NCBI GenBank assembly: GCA_963778225.1
Contig: CAVZTR010000010.1
Coordinates: 1 to 64,000, forward strand
Source of the DNA: JAGVSR01 sp963778225
GTDB lineage: Bacteria > Pseudomonadota > Alphaproteobacteria > Rhizobiales > Hyphomicrobiaceae
Reading direction: 5' to 3'
DNA length: 64,000 nucleotides
Made by a program: the position numbers and the translations under genes. Below, in pieces: positions 37,048-45,755 of the stretch. How positions within the stretch are numbered: the first letter of the stretch is position 1; every line of letters starts with the position of its first letter. Under the pieces are notes generated by a model. It did not search any database, was not told the DNA's origin, and saw nothing but the letters and a program-made list of their open reading frames with translations.

Positions 37048-37683
37048 ATGGGGAAACGAGTGAAGAGCCTTGGGTTTGGATTGAGCGCCGCCGCCGGCAT
37101 TCTGATTTTCGCTGGCGTTGCTGTTGCGGATGATGCGCCTGCCGCCGCTCCGCCGATGCCGACGAAGATGACGGAAGGGGCGACGAGCCCGCTGCCGGAT
37201 CCGGCTGTCGAAAAGGCAGCACAGGATGGCAAGAAGTGGGAAGCCGGTCGCTGGGTGCTGCCTGATGGCTCGCCGACCTACAACGTCGAGCGCGCGGTCG
37301 ACAACACGGACGCCGTGAAAAAGGTCGACTGGATGACCTATTCAGGCTGGCGCCGTTATCACGCCGAGTGCCACGTTTGCCATGGTCCCAACGCCGAAGG
37401 CTCGTCATTCGCGCCGGCGCTGAAGGATTCTCTGAAAACCATGGATTACGCGAAGTTCCTTCAGGTCGTCGCATCGGGCCAGATCCGCGACGTTGCTGGC
37501 ACCAAGTACATCATGCCCGCGCTTGGCGATAACAAGAACGTCATGTGCTACGTAGATGACCTTTACGTTTATCTCCGCGCCCGCTCGACGGAAGCCCTCC
37601 CGGGCGGCCGCATCAGCGCCGACCAGCGCGCAGATAAGCCCAAGGAAGCAATTGAAGCCGAGAAGTCTTGCATCGGGGATTAA
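37048..37683 (+). CDS. xoxG: Cytochrome c, XoxG-type electron acceptor
   Basis: A 211-residue secreted c-type cytochrome from ATG 37048; a longer upstream frame has no support. The signal peptide (GFGLSAAAGILIFAGVAVA) is cut before DDAPAAAPPMP. A single haem motif C108-H-V-C111-H112 lies in YHAECHVCHGPNAEG, and a candidate Met ligand is in KYIMPALGDN near residue 152. It would take electrons from XoxF. The domain from residue 61 on differs from the next gene product at only eight of 150 positions. Own terminator follows. Confidence 0.93.
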   Translation: MGKRVKSLGFGLSAAAGILIFAGVAVADDAPAAAPPMPTKMTEGATSPLPDPAVEKAAQDGKKWEAGRWVLPDGSPTYNVERAVDNTDAVKKVDWMTYSGWRRYHAECHVCHGPNAEGSSFAPALKDSLKTMDYAKFLQVVASGQIRDVAGTKYIMPALGDNKNVMCYVDDLYVYLRARSTEALPGGRISADQRADKPKEAIEAEKSCIGD

Positions 37684-37711
37684 TCCTCGACTTTCAGGTC
37701 TCGGAGATCTA

Positions 37712-37745
37712 GCGGCGGTGCCCTCGCGGGCGCCGCCGTTTCGTT
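37712..37745 (+). terminator. Intrinsic terminator after the first cytochrome gene
   Basis: GCGGCGGTGCCC pairs with GGGCGCCGCCG (one mismatch) around TCGC, followed by TTTCGTTT. Confidence 0.7.
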
Positions 37746-37881
37746 TGCAGCGCCCGTGTTCATACTCATCTAAAAAACAATGCGCCGACTATTTCAAATC
37801 CGCGAATTCGGCGTCATATAATCGAGAACAAAAAGGCCAACGCCGGACAGCGGCGGGCACGCAAAGGGAGCAAACACCGCA

Positions 37882-38862
37882 ATGACGAAGACGATTCTCG
37901 TGCGACGCGCCGGATTTGCCGCCGCACTGTCCCTGTCACTCACGCTTGCTGCGTGCGGTGAAGATGAGAAAAAGGCCGATGCTCCCAAGCCGGCTGAAAC
38001 GCCCGTAGCCGCCGCGCCGTCGGAGCCGGCTGCGGCTCCCGCTCCAGCTGAGCAAGCTCCCGCTCCGGCCGCTGAACCGGCCCCCGCCGCGGAACCGGCT
38101 CCGGCCCCCGCAGCCGAACCTGCGGCAGCACCCGCAGCCGAGCCGGCTCCGGCACCGGCAGCTGAAACAGCAGCGGCCCCCGCAGCCGAACCGGCTCCGG
38201 CACCCGCAGCAGAACCTGCGGCAGCACCTGCAGCCGAACCAACTGCGGCCCCCGCACAAACGGCCGAAGCAGCCGCTCCTGCCGCCGCTCCTGCAGCGGC
38301 TGAGGCATCGCCCGCTCCGCCGGAAGCTCCCCCGATGCCGACCGAGATGACCCAAGGCGCGACGAGCGCCCTTGCCGATCCCGAATTGAACAAAGCCGCT
38401 CAAGAAGGGAAGAAGTGGGAAGCCGGACGCTGGGTCCTACCCGATGGCTCGCCGACCTATAACATTGAGCGCGGCGCGGATAACACGGACGCCGTCAAGA
38501 AGGTCGACTGGATGACGTATTCGGGCTGGCGCCGGTATCACGCTGAATGCCACGTCTGCCATGGCCCCAATGCTGAAGGCTCGTCATTCGCGCCGGCGTT
38601 GAAGGAGTCACTGAAAACGATGGATTACGCGAAGTTCCTTCAGGTCGTCGCATCGGGCCAGATCCGCGACGTCGCTGGCACCAAGTACATCATGCCTGCG
38701 CTTGGCGATAACAAGAACGTCATGTGTTACGTCGACGACCTCTACGTCTATCTGCGCGCTCGGGCGACCGACGCTCTGCCCGGCGGCCGCATCAGCGCCG
38801 ACCAGCGGGCCGATAAGCCGAAGGAAGCCGTCGAAGCCGAGAAATCCTGCCTCGGCGACTGA
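37882..38862 (+). CDS. Predicted lipoprotein with Ala/Pro-rich tether and XoxG-like cytochrome c domain
   Basis: A 326-residue protein. The signal peptide ends in a lipobox LTLAAC with the lipidated Cys at residue 25, followed by Gly at +2. Residues about 30-148 are a tether of Ala, Pro and Glu repeats (PAPAAEPAAAPAAEPAPA pattern). From APPMPTEMTQGA on it is an XoxG domain with haem motif C223-H-V-C226-H227, nearly identical to the preceding gene. It is thus a membrane-anchored version of the XoxF electron acceptor, made by tandem duplication plus fusion to a lipoprotein stalk. Gly at +2 predicts the outer membrane by the enterobacterial rule; that is inference. Confidence 0.9.
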   Translation: MTKTILVRRAGFAAALSLSLTLAACGEDEKKADAPKPAETPVAAAPSEPAAAPAPAEQAPAPAAEPAPAAEPAPAPAAEPAAAPAAEPAPAPAAETAAAPAAEPAPAPAAEPAAAPAAEPTAAPAQTAEAAAPAAAPAAAEASPAPPEAPPMPTEMTQGATSALADPELNKAAQEGKKWEAGRWVLPDGSPTYNIERGADNTDAVKKVDWMTYSGWRRYHAECHVCHGPNAEGSSFAPALKESLKTMDYAKFLQVVASGQIRDVAGTKYIMPALGDNKNVMCYVDDLYVYLRARATDALPGGRISADQRADKPKEAVEAEKSCLGD

Positions 38863-38884
38863 GCCCTTACCGTCCGAACTCATG

Positions 38885-38914
38885 CGCGGCGGTCCTTGCG
38901 GCCGCCGCGTTTCG
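38885..38914 (+). terminator. Intrinsic terminator after the tethered cytochrome gene
   Basis: CGCGGCGG and CCGCCGCG form the stem with a GC-containing loop, followed by TTTCGTT. It closely resembles the terminator after the first cytochrome gene, which fits duplication of the whole unit. Confidence 0.68.
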
Positions 38915-39110
38915 TTGGCAGCCCACGCTCGGCCGCATGACAATAACTTCATGTGCAGGTGCGCCGTTCGGTCCGTATATGTCACGAGGCAAACCGGAAA
39001 AGGTCCCGTTCGGCATGGGAAATCATCCGGCCTCAAAAAAAGAAGCTAAAGGCGATTTGGTGCGCGCTCATCCGCGCCGCCGAAAGCCAGGAAACATAAA
39101 CGAGAGCTCG

Positions 39111-39956
39111 ATGAAAAAAATGCTGCTGGCCGTAGTGGCCATGTCGCTCGGCGCCCAGGTGCTCGCGGCCCCCGCGCACGCCGCCGACGGCAATTTGGCG
39201 GACGCCGTTAACCGTAAGGTTCTGCGCGTCTGCTCGATCCCCGAAAACATGCCCTATTCGAACGACAAGGGCGAAGGTTTTGAAAACAAGATCGCGGAAG
39301 TGATCGCCGACGAATTGAAGATCCCGGTGGAATACACTTGGTATCCCGGCGGCTTCGGACTTATCCGCCGCACGCTTGCGGCCAAGAAGTGCGATCTCGT
39401 GCTCGGCACCGTCCAGGCCGACGAGTACACGCTCAACACCAACCACTACTATCACACGACCTACGTGATGTTTTTCAAAAAAGGCAGCGACCTCGAAGGC
39501 GTCACGTCGTTCACGGATCCGAAGCTTCAAGGCAAGCGCGTCAGCAATCAGGGCGGTCCGATCGGCGACCAAATTGCTAAAGCCGGGCTGATGCCGAATG
39601 CAAAATCATACCTCATCAACGTCGATCGCCGTTACCTCAACCCGGAGCAGGAAATCATCGACGACGTCATCAAGGGTGAGATCGATGTCGGTGTGCTGTG
39701 GGGACCGTACGCAGGTTGGTTCTTGAAGCCGCACCTCGACAAGCTGACGGTTGTTCCCATCACCGAGCACGTACCCGGCACGGCAAAGCCCGACTACCGC
39801 ATCACGATGGGCGTGCGCGCCAACGAGTCGAACTGGAAGCGCCAGCTGAACGAAATCATCAAGAAGCGTCAGGGCGACATCGACAAGATCCTGCTCAGCT
39901 TCAACGTGCCAATTCTCGACGAAGATCTGAAACCCATCACAGCGCCGCGCAACTAA
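39111..39956 (+). CDS. xoxJ: Periplasmic binding protein XoxJ
   Basis: A 281-residue secreted protein from ATG 39111 (MKKMLLAVVAMSLGAQVLA signal). The mature part is a family 3 solute-binding-like fold: LRVCSIPENMPYSNDKGEGF, a YPGGFGLIRRTLAAKKCD segment, and GEIDVGVLWGPYAGWF. XoxJ accompanies XoxF and XoxG and is thought to help activate or mature the dehydrogenase and not to feed an importer; this is family knowledge. An upstream extension of the frame is unsupported. The CXXCW gene starts 15 bases after its stop. Confidence 0.93.
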   Translation: MKKMLLAVVAMSLGAQVLAAPAHAADGNLADAVNRKVLRVCSIPENMPYSNDKGEGFENKIAEVIADELKIPVEYTWYPGGFGLIRRTLAAKKCDLVLGTVQADEYTLNTNHYYHTTYVMFFKKGSDLEGVTSFTDPKLQGKRVSNQGGPIGDQIAKAGLMPNAKSYLINVDRRYLNPEQEIIDDVIKGEIDVGVLWGPYAGWFLKPHLDKLTVVPITEHVPGTAKPDYRITMGVRANESNWKRQLNEIIKKRQGDIDKILLSFNVPILDEDLKPITAPRN

Positions 39957-39970
39957 GTCTGCGATCGCAA

Positions 39971-40621
39971 ATGCGCATCATAATTCTTACGAGACGATTG
40001 GCGCAGCGGCCGGCGAACATTTTCGCCGGCCGCTCCGCTTGTGCAGCGGCGCTCGCTCTCCTCGCGGTGGTGCTTGCGAACGGTGCCGCCGCCGAAAGCG
40101 GCCATGTCGAACCGAAACTGATGACACCTCCGGCTGCCACCGGAGAGGTGCCGGAGCCCGAGGACTATCGCACCGACGGCTACCGAATGCCTGTCCCGCG
40201 CACGCTCAAGGGCGCGAAGATCGTCACACCCGATGACGCCGAAAAGCTCATGAAGGAAAACGGCGCGGTCTTCATTGATGTCTATCCGCGCGCGCCCAAG
40301 CCGGCCAACCTGCCCGCCGGAACCGTGTGGCGCGACCTTCCCCACTCGAGCATTGCCGGCGCGCACTGGCTGCCGAATGTCGGCTACGGCGTGCTCTCGC
40401 CCGAATTTGAATCCTATTTCAGAACGCGTCTCGAAGCGCTGACAGCAAACGACAAATCGAAGCCCGTGCTCTTCTTCTGCCTGAAGGATTGCTGGATGTC
40501 CTGGAACGCCGCCAAGCGCGCGATCTCGTGGGGCTACACGTCCGTGCTCTGGTTTCCGGAAGGTACTGACGGCTGGCAAGCGATCGGCAATGACCTGACG
40601 CCCCTCAATCCCGTGCCCTGA
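39971..40621 (+). CDS. PQQ-dependent catabolism-associated CXXCW-motif protein
   Basis: A 216-residue secreted protein with a signal region (ACAAALALLAVVLANGAAA) and a rhodanese-like fold: AVFIDVYPRAPKPAN, SIAGAHWLPNVGYG, and the active loop VLFFCLKDCWMSWNAAKRA. The C-L-K-D-C-W sequence gives the family its name. It is regularly found beside PQQ alcohol dehydrogenases; a thiol-transfer or redox role is likely but unproven. It is probably cotranscribed with xoxJ and closed by a strong terminator. Confidence 0.93.
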   Translation: MRIIILTRRLAQRPANIFAGRSACAAALALLAVVLANGAAAESGHVEPKLMTPPAATGEVPEPEDYRTDGYRMPVPRTLKGAKIVTPDDAEKLMKENGAVFIDVYPRAPKPANLPAGTVWRDLPHSSIAGAHWLPNVGYGVLSPEFESYFRTRLEALTANDKSKPVLFFCLKDCWMSWNAAKRAISWGYTSVLWFPEGTDGWQAIGNDLTPLNPVP

Positions 40622-40640
40622 AACCACGAGCTTAAAACAA

Positions 40641-40675
40641 AAAACGCCGCGATCCTGAGGAGCGCGGCGTTTTTT
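40641..40675. terminator. Bidirectional intrinsic terminator
   Basis: AAAACGCCGCG and CGCGGCGTTTTTT form a stem with loop ATCCTGAGGAG. It lies between the converging CXXCW gene and the minus-strand operon ending at 40694 and can serve both. Confidence 0.87.
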
Positions 40676-40693
40676 CATTTACGTGGTGCGTGC

Positions 40694-41332
40694 CTACTTC
40701 GACATCTTCGAGCGGATGTGGCGCGTCAATTCGAAGAGCCGCTCTTCGAGAACAGCGGGAAGTTCGCAGGCAATGGGAATATTGGCCTGGCGCTCCTGAA
40801 AAATCCGCCCGGCCCAATAGAGCTTCTGTTCCTCTTCGCTTTCAGGCACCGCTGCCGTGTCGTCCACGACGATATCGCCCTTCAGCTTCGCCAGATCCAC
40901 ACCCTGCTGTTCGAGTTCTTCGGCACGCGATTTTTGCGACCGTTGGTACTTTTCGATGCCACCCATGATGGCTCGGCGCTGATTGTTCACCGTGTCGAAC
41001 AGACCGAGGAATAGCTTCGACAACTGCGCGTCACGATCAGCCTCCGGTACGGACGCCGCAAAATTGTCGATGGCGGCCGTAGCCTTTTCGATCGGCACGC
41101 GGCGCGAGGCCAATTTCGTCACGAGCGCAGGAATCTTGGGAGCGTTGAACCAGTCCTTATGCGTATCGAGCGCGGGACCGTCCCAGATGGCGGACGTCGA
41201 CAGGTTGTCGACTTTCTTCTGCACGCACGGCCAGTCCGGGTTGTTCGGATCGGCGGCAGCCATTGCAGCGGTCGAAAGGGCGAAGACGCCGGCGGCCGCA
41301 AAGAGGGCCACATGAAGGGTCTGACGCATCAT
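40694..41332 (-). CDS. Secreted hypothetical protein of the PQQ-associated operon
   Basis: A 212-residue protein from ATG 41332, preceded by GGAGAGGAAG. The signal peptide is ALFAAAGVFALSTAAMAA. The mature protein starts DPNNPDWPCVQKKVDNLSTS and is mainly helical, with an acidic VVDDTAAVPESEEEQ linker and a second Cys in IPIACELPAV. Two Cys may form a disulfide. No function is known. It is the last gene of the minus-strand ABC operon beginning at 45755, which suggests a periplasmic accessory role. Confidence 0.72.
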   Translation of the reverse strand: MMRQTLHVALFAAAGVFALSTAAMAAADPNNPDWPCVQKKVDNLSTSAIWDGPALDTHKDWFNAPKIPALVTKLASRRVPIEKATAAIDNFAASVPEADRDAQLSKLFLGLFDTVNNQRRAIMGGIEKYQRSQKSRAEELEQQGVDLAKLKGDIVVDDTAAVPESEEEQKLYWAGRIFQERQANIPIACELPAVLEERLFELTRHIRSKMSK

Positions 41333-41443
41333 CACCGAAACTTCCTCTCCCAATTGAATTTTCTTATATGAGCCAGTGCGGCACGCAGTTGCCGCTGCTT
41401 CCCATGTGGGTACGGCGCTTTCAAGAGTAAAGATCGGTTGCGG

Positions 41444-42406
41444 TTAGCCGGCGTTGCCGCCGCCCGGACCGCCACGGCGCCCGATCAAGCCTTTCGACGG
41501 ATTGTACGCATAGACGGCCGCCCCGAGGAACAACAGCGTGCAGCCGATCACCACCACGAGATGCGTCAGATCGAGGAGCTCGCCTGAGGCAAGCGGGATG
41601 AGCACCCCATCGAGACTGATCCCAGCCTGCACGGGCGTCATGGTTGGATCGATCTTGGCGCCGATCTCACCATAGAGTGCGAAGCGGATGAGTTCGACCG
41701 CATGCGTGAACGGATTGAAGCGCGCCAGTTCGTAAAGGAACGGACTTCCTTCGCGAATGCGCCACAGCGGATAAAGTGCCGACGAGGCAAAGAACATCGG
41801 GAAGATGACGAAGTTCATCACGCCGGCAAAGTTCTCCAGCTGCCGGATCAGCGACGACATGAGAAGCGCGAGCGCGCCGAGCATCAGGCCCGATAGGATC
41901 AGAGCCGGCAGCACCGTGATGTAGCCCTGCCATGGCGGGGTAATGTCCCAGAAGTAGGCCACGGCCAGGAACGTGTATGCCTGCAACACGGCGACCGCAA
42001 CGCCACCGATCAGCTTGGACAGCAGGAGAAATGAGCGAGGGAACGGCGCCACGAGAAGCGTGCGCATGGCGCCCGTTTCGCGATCGTAAACCATCGACAG
42101 CGACGATTGCATGGCATTGAACAGCAGGATCATGCCGATCAAGCCTGGCGTGATAAACGTCTCATACAACACATACGTCGTGTAAGGCGGGATGATCGAA
42201 ACGCCGAGCACCTGCCGGAAACCGGCGGCGAAAATAAAGAGCCACACGAGCGGACGCACGAGTGCCGAGAAGAACCGTTCGCGCTGATAGAGGAAGCGGA
42301 GAACCTCACGCCAAACGATCCCGCGGAAGCAGGCCGCATAGGCGCCGAGCCCGTGCCGGCGCGGAGCCTCGGCTTCGAACGAGCGCATCGGCGTATCGAC
42401 GTTCAT
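41444..42406 (-). CDS. ABC-2 type transporter permease, PQQ-dehydrogenase system
   Basis: A 320-residue membrane protein from ATG 42406, which overlaps the ATPase stop as ATGA. The ABC-2 fold has six membrane segments: around residues 48-68, 78-98, 125-150, 160-185, 195-215 and 280-300. The EFITPGLIGM-like ETFITPGLIGMILLFNAMQS loop and the MSSLIRQLENFAGVMNFV region are typical. ABC-2 permeases are exporters. This one belongs to the PQQ-associated set with the ATPase, beta-propeller and binding protein encoded upstream. Substrate unknown. Confidence 0.88.
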   Translation of the reverse strand: MNVDTPMRSFEAEAPRRHGLGAYAACFRGIVWREVLRFLYQRERFFSALVRPLVWLFIFAAGFRQVLGVSIIPPYTTYVLYETFITPGLIGMILLFNAMQSSLSMVYDRETGAMRTLLVAPFPRSFLLLSKLIGGVAVAVLQAYTFLAVAYFWDITPPWQGYITVLPALILSGLMLGALALLMSSLIRQLENFAGVMNFVIFPMFFASSALYPLWRIREGSPFLYELARFNPFTHAVELIRFALYGEIGAKIDPTMTPVQAGISLDGVLIPLASGELLDLTHLVVVIGCTLLFLGAAVYAYNPSKGLIGRRGGPGGGNAG

Positions 42407-43200
42407 GCAGCCTCCGCTGTGTCGTTCGTTCCGGTCATGGTGCGGAAAGCTTCGCGCACATTGGCTTTTCCGGTCGCGTCCAGAAGTCCCGGTACTGAAC
42501 CGGTATAGAGAATGCGCCCTTTGTGCAGGACGACCACGCAATCGGTCGGCGCGATCTCGTCGATGAGATGGGTCGCCCAAAGAACGCCCATGCCCTCCCG
42601 TTCCACCAGTCCACGCACGATGGAGAGCACGCTCTCGCGCGAGCCGATGTCGAGGCCAACGGTCGCCTCGTCGAGCAGCAGCAGTCCGGGGCGGTGCAGC
42701 AGCGACCGCGCAATCTCCACACGCCGCGCCTGTCCGCCGGAAAGATTGCGCACCTTTTCGTGCGCCCGGTCTTGAAGCCCGACGGTGGTCAGCGCTTCAA
42801 CGGCGCGCTTCTTTGCTTCTGATTTGCGGATGCCGTGCAGCGCCGCGTGATAAAACAAGTTCTGTTCCAGCGTCAGGTCGCTGTCGAGCGTCCGGCTCTG
42901 AAACACGACGCCTAGCCGCTGCAGCGCCGCCGTCGGCTTGCGCCGCACGTCATTGCCCAGGATGCGGATCTCGCCTGAGACGTTGTCGTAGAGCCGCGTG
43001 ACGAGAGCAAACAGCGTTGACTTGCCCGCACCGTTGAGCCCGAGCAGCACTGTGAAAGCCCCGCGGTCAACCGTCAGCGAAACATTGTCGAGCACTTGCT
43101 TCTCGCCGAAGCGGTGGCTGACTCCGTTGACGACGAGAGCTTCGGCGGCGGCGTTGCCGATTGCCGCCCCTGCCGCGTCCTGTGTGAGCACTGTTGTCAA
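42403..43200 (-). CDS. ABC transporter ATPase, PQQ-dehydrogenase system
   Basis: A 265-residue nucleotide-binding subunit: Walker A GLNGAGKST near residue 54, Q-loop VVFQSRTLDSDLT, signature LSGGQARRVEIARSL near residue 149, Walker B LLLLDEATVGLD, and switch His in WATHLIDE. It powers the ABC-2 permease whose gene overlaps its stop codon. It is part of the conserved PQQ-alcohol dehydrogenase-associated transporter. Confidence 0.92.
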   Translation of the reverse strand: MTTVLTQDAAGAAIGNAAAEALVVNGVSHRFGEKQVLDNVSLTVDRGAFTVLLGLNGAGKSTLFALVTRLYDNVSGEIRILGNDVRRKPTAALQRLGVVFQSRTLDSDLTLEQNLFYHAALHGIRKSEAKKRAVEALTTVGLQDRAHEKVRNLSGGQARRVEIARSLLHRPGLLLLDEATVGLDIGSRESVLSIVRGLVEREGMGVLWATHLIDEIAPTDCVVVLHKGRILYTGSVPGLLDATGKANVREAFRTMTGTNDTAEAA

Positions 43201-43275
43201 CGGAAACCTCGCTTAGTGTGAAATCGTCACGCCACCCATGCCGTCTCGGCGCCGGAGTTTCCCCCGGCGCACAGA

Positions 43276-44295
43276 CTACTGCGCAGCCCCATTTTCGGCG
43301 GACTTGATCGGCGTAAGGCTCGAAACGACGCCCCACGGATAGCGACCCGTCTTGATCGACTTGATCGCCTTCTCTGACGCAACATCGATCACGGTTACAT
43401 CATTCGAAGTGCCGTTGGTGGTGAACAGCAGCTTGTAATCCGGCGTAAACCCGAGGTTCCAAACGCGCTGGCCGACGAGAATGTACTTCTCGACCTTGTA
43501 GGTTTTCGCATCGACCACCGCGACGCGGTTTGCTGGTCCAAGCGCCACGAAAGCCTTCGTGTTGTCCTGGTTGAAGCGCACACCCACGGGCTGGATGGCA
43601 TCCTTGGTGATGCCCTGGATTTCGAAATTGATCTTATGCGTGACTTTCTTCTGCGCCGGATCAATGACGCTGACGGTCCCGCCGATTTCCGCCGAGACCC
43701 AGACTTCCGAGCCATCGCTCTTGAATTCCGCGACGCGCGGACGGTTGTCGACCAGAATGTTTTCGACATTCTTGAAGCCGTCCGTCGTGATGAAGTGGGC
43801 CATGTTCGTCGTTTCCGACGTGTTGACGAGGATCTTCCCGTCTGGGCTCATGCCCATGCCTTCAGGCTCAACGCCCACCGGGATGTCGGTGATGATGGTA
43901 CCCTTGAAGATATCGACGACGGTGACGAGGTTGTCGTCTTCGTTCGAGACATAGAGCGGATTGCCCGACGTGTGCAGGATCGGCAACTCGGGATCGGGAC
44001 CCGACGGCAGGTCCTTCACGAATTTGTAGGTCTCAGCGTCGAACACCTGAATGCGGTTGTCGTCCGAGGTGCAGACGATCACCCACTTGCCGTCCTTCGA
44101 CAAAATGATGCCGCGCGGACGGTTACCCGTTTTGATCGTGTGGACGACTTCGAGCTTCTCGCTGTCGATCACCGAGACCGTGTTTTCCTTTTCGTTCGAA
44201 ACGAAAATCTTGTATGCGGCCGCCGGTCCCGCGCCGAGTGCCAGCGAAGACAGGGAGAGGGCGGCCAAGGCCGCGGCATTCTTGAAAAGCGTCAT
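43276..44295 (-). CDS. PQQ-dependent catabolism-associated beta-propeller protein
   Basis: A 339-residue secreted seven-bladed YVTN-type propeller with a signal peptide (ALAALSLSSLALGAGPAAA). Blades follow the pattern IFVSNEKENTVSVIDSEKLE, TGNRPRGIILSKDGKWV and VGVEPEGMGMSPDGKI. It is intact, unlike the related gene at 30146-31148. The protein is encoded between the ABC ATPase and the binding protein and may present or sense a periplasmic partner. Its role is not established. Confidence 0.92.
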   Translation of the reverse strand: MTLFKNAAALAALSLSSLALGAGPAAAYKIFVSNEKENTVSVIDSEKLEVVHTIKTGNRPRGIILSKDGKWVIVCTSDDNRIQVFDAETYKFVKDLPSGPDPELPILHTSGNPLYVSNEDDNLVTVVDIFKGTIITDIPVGVEPEGMGMSPDGKILVNTSETTNMAHFITTDGFKNVENILVDNRPRVAEFKSDGSEVWVSAEIGGTVSVIDPAQKKVTHKINFEIQGITKDAIQPVGVRFNQDNTKAFVALGPANRVAVVDAKTYKVEKYILVGQRVWNLGFTPDYKLLFTTNGTSNDVTVIDVASEKAIKSIKTGRYPWGVVSSLTPIKSAENGAAQ

Positions 44296-44354
44296 CGTCG
44301 ATCCTCTGGTGTGTGAGGGTTATCGTCAATCAGCGGTCCGTGATGTTGACCGCC

Positions 44355-45755
44355 TCACTTGTTGTACGCCCGGCATTTCGTTTCAGGCTTATCGACCCCG
44401 AGCGTATCGAGTTCCGTAAACTGGTGCAGAAATCCGGGCTGCGGAGAAACGGTGACGTGCATCTTGCCGGTGGCGAGCACGACAGGCTGGCGCAACTGGC
44501 CGTTCCAGGCGCGATACGTCAGCTTGCGGCCCTTGAACGCCGCCAGTTCGAATTCCGGCGACAGCATGTAAGGAATGATCGCCTTGCGATCGACGGACTG
44601 CGTCCGCGTCGCCGCCTCGCCAATGGAACGCACGGCCATCCACGCCTGATAGTCGAGCGGCCGCATGTTGCGTGATGCAAGCCGTTTGAACCGGTTTTGG
44701 AACTGCGTACCGCCCCAGAGTTCGATGGCAGGATGCCAGCTCGTTGGAAACAGTCCTGCCGTACCGGCAACCGGTCGTGCATCCCACGTCCGATAGGGGA
44801 AGTATTCGCCGAACAGCTCACCTTCGTCCGCCACCAGCAGCACGTCATGCGGTGGCAGCTTCTGCGTGAATGTCGGGATCTGTTGCTGGATCTGCTCGAA
44901 CCCGCCGTCGGACCGGCGGCTACCCGGATCGTATTTGAACTCGCGTTCTTCGAGGATCTTCATACCGAAGCGCTGCGCAGAGCGGCGCAGTGCATCTGCG
45001 TAGGCTTTGTCTTCAGGCGTCGGCCCGACGATGAGAACCCAGTTCCCCCACCGTTTCCACGCGAGATATTGCGCAAGCGCATCGGCCAGCATGGCGCGCG
45101 ATGGTGCGGTATGCTTGAGGTTTGCGCGGCAATCTTCTTCGCGAATGTTCTCGTCCGGCGCCGATGCGTTGAAGATCACCGCATCCAGTCCTTTAAGCGC
45201 ATCGGCGAGTTCAATGGTCGGCTTGGCGTCGAGATCCGTCACCACGAACCCGATCCCGGCTTCGACCTTCTTCTTCGTCTCCGCGATCAGTTCCGCCGTA
45301 TCTTCACTCTCGATGAGTTCGAGCGCGAAATTCTGCTTCAGAAAGCGGCCCGTCGTGTTGTTGTCGTCGATTGCCAGGCGCGCTCCGGCCAAGCCGTCGT
45401 CCATCGGCGGCAGGTCGAGGAGCGACAGCGGCGGCAACCGCTCAGGCCTAAGCTGCCGGACCATCAGGATATTGAGAGTTTTGACATCGGAAGCCTCAGG
45501 TGCAGCCGGGACCGCGGCGGGCTCAGCCGGAGCGACACCCGGGGGCGCGCCGGCGAGCACGGCTGACGGCAGGGCGGCAAGAGCTAAGCTACTGGCAATG
45601 CAGCCGAATACGGCCGATCGCAGCGACCGTGACTGGAGCGACCGCGCCGCCGGAAACGGCAGACGCTCCACCGGATCGGGCGAGGAAAAAACTGGGTTGG
45701 CTGACGTCACGCGGCGTTTCCATTTTGTTACTTTATACCGTACTGAAATCGCCAT
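44355..45755 (-). CDS. ABC substrate-binding protein, PQQ-dehydrogenase system
   Basis: A 466-residue secreted protein of the Leu/Ile/Val-binding (type 1) fold. The signal region is AVFGCIASSLALAALPSAVLA, preceded by a long basic N-terminus; the start may lie later than ATG 45755. The mature part holds LPPMDDGLAGARLAIDDNN, GIGFVVTDLDAKPTIELADA and WLIVGPTPEDK-like VLIVGPTPEDKAYADAL. It is the first gene of an operon with the beta-propeller, the ATPase and an ABC-2 permease. A binding protein is unusual for an exporter. No lipobox is seen. Confidence 0.9.
   Translation of the reverse strand: MAISVRYKVTKWKRRVTSANPVFSSPDPVERLPFPAARSLQSRSLRSAVFGCIASSLALAALPSAVLAGAPPGVAPAEPAAVPAAPEASDVKTLNILMVRQLRPERLPPLSLLDLPPMDDGLAGARLAIDDNNTTGRFLKQNFALELIESEDTAELIAETKKKVEAGIGFVVTDLDAKPTIELADALKGLDAVIFNASAPDENIREEDCRANLKHTAPSRAMLADALAQYLAWKRWGNWVLIVGPTPEDKAYADALRRSAQRFGMKILEEREFKYDPGSRRSDGGFEQIQQQIPTFTQKLPPHDVLLVADEGELFGEYFPYRTWDARPVAGTAGLFPTSWHPAIELWGGTQFQNRFKRLASRNMRPLDYQAWMAVRSIGEAATRTQSVDRKAIIPYMLSPEFELAAFKGRKLTYRAWNGQLRQPVVLATGKMHVTVSPQPGFLHQFTELDTLGVDKPETKCRAYNK

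Noticed and set aside
37985..38330. Ala/Pro-rich DNA as a possible tandem repeat or CRISPR-like array
   Set aside because: The repeats are imperfect codons of the lipoprotein tether (GCxCCx patterns) without fixed spacers. No CRISPR array was seen anywhere in the window.
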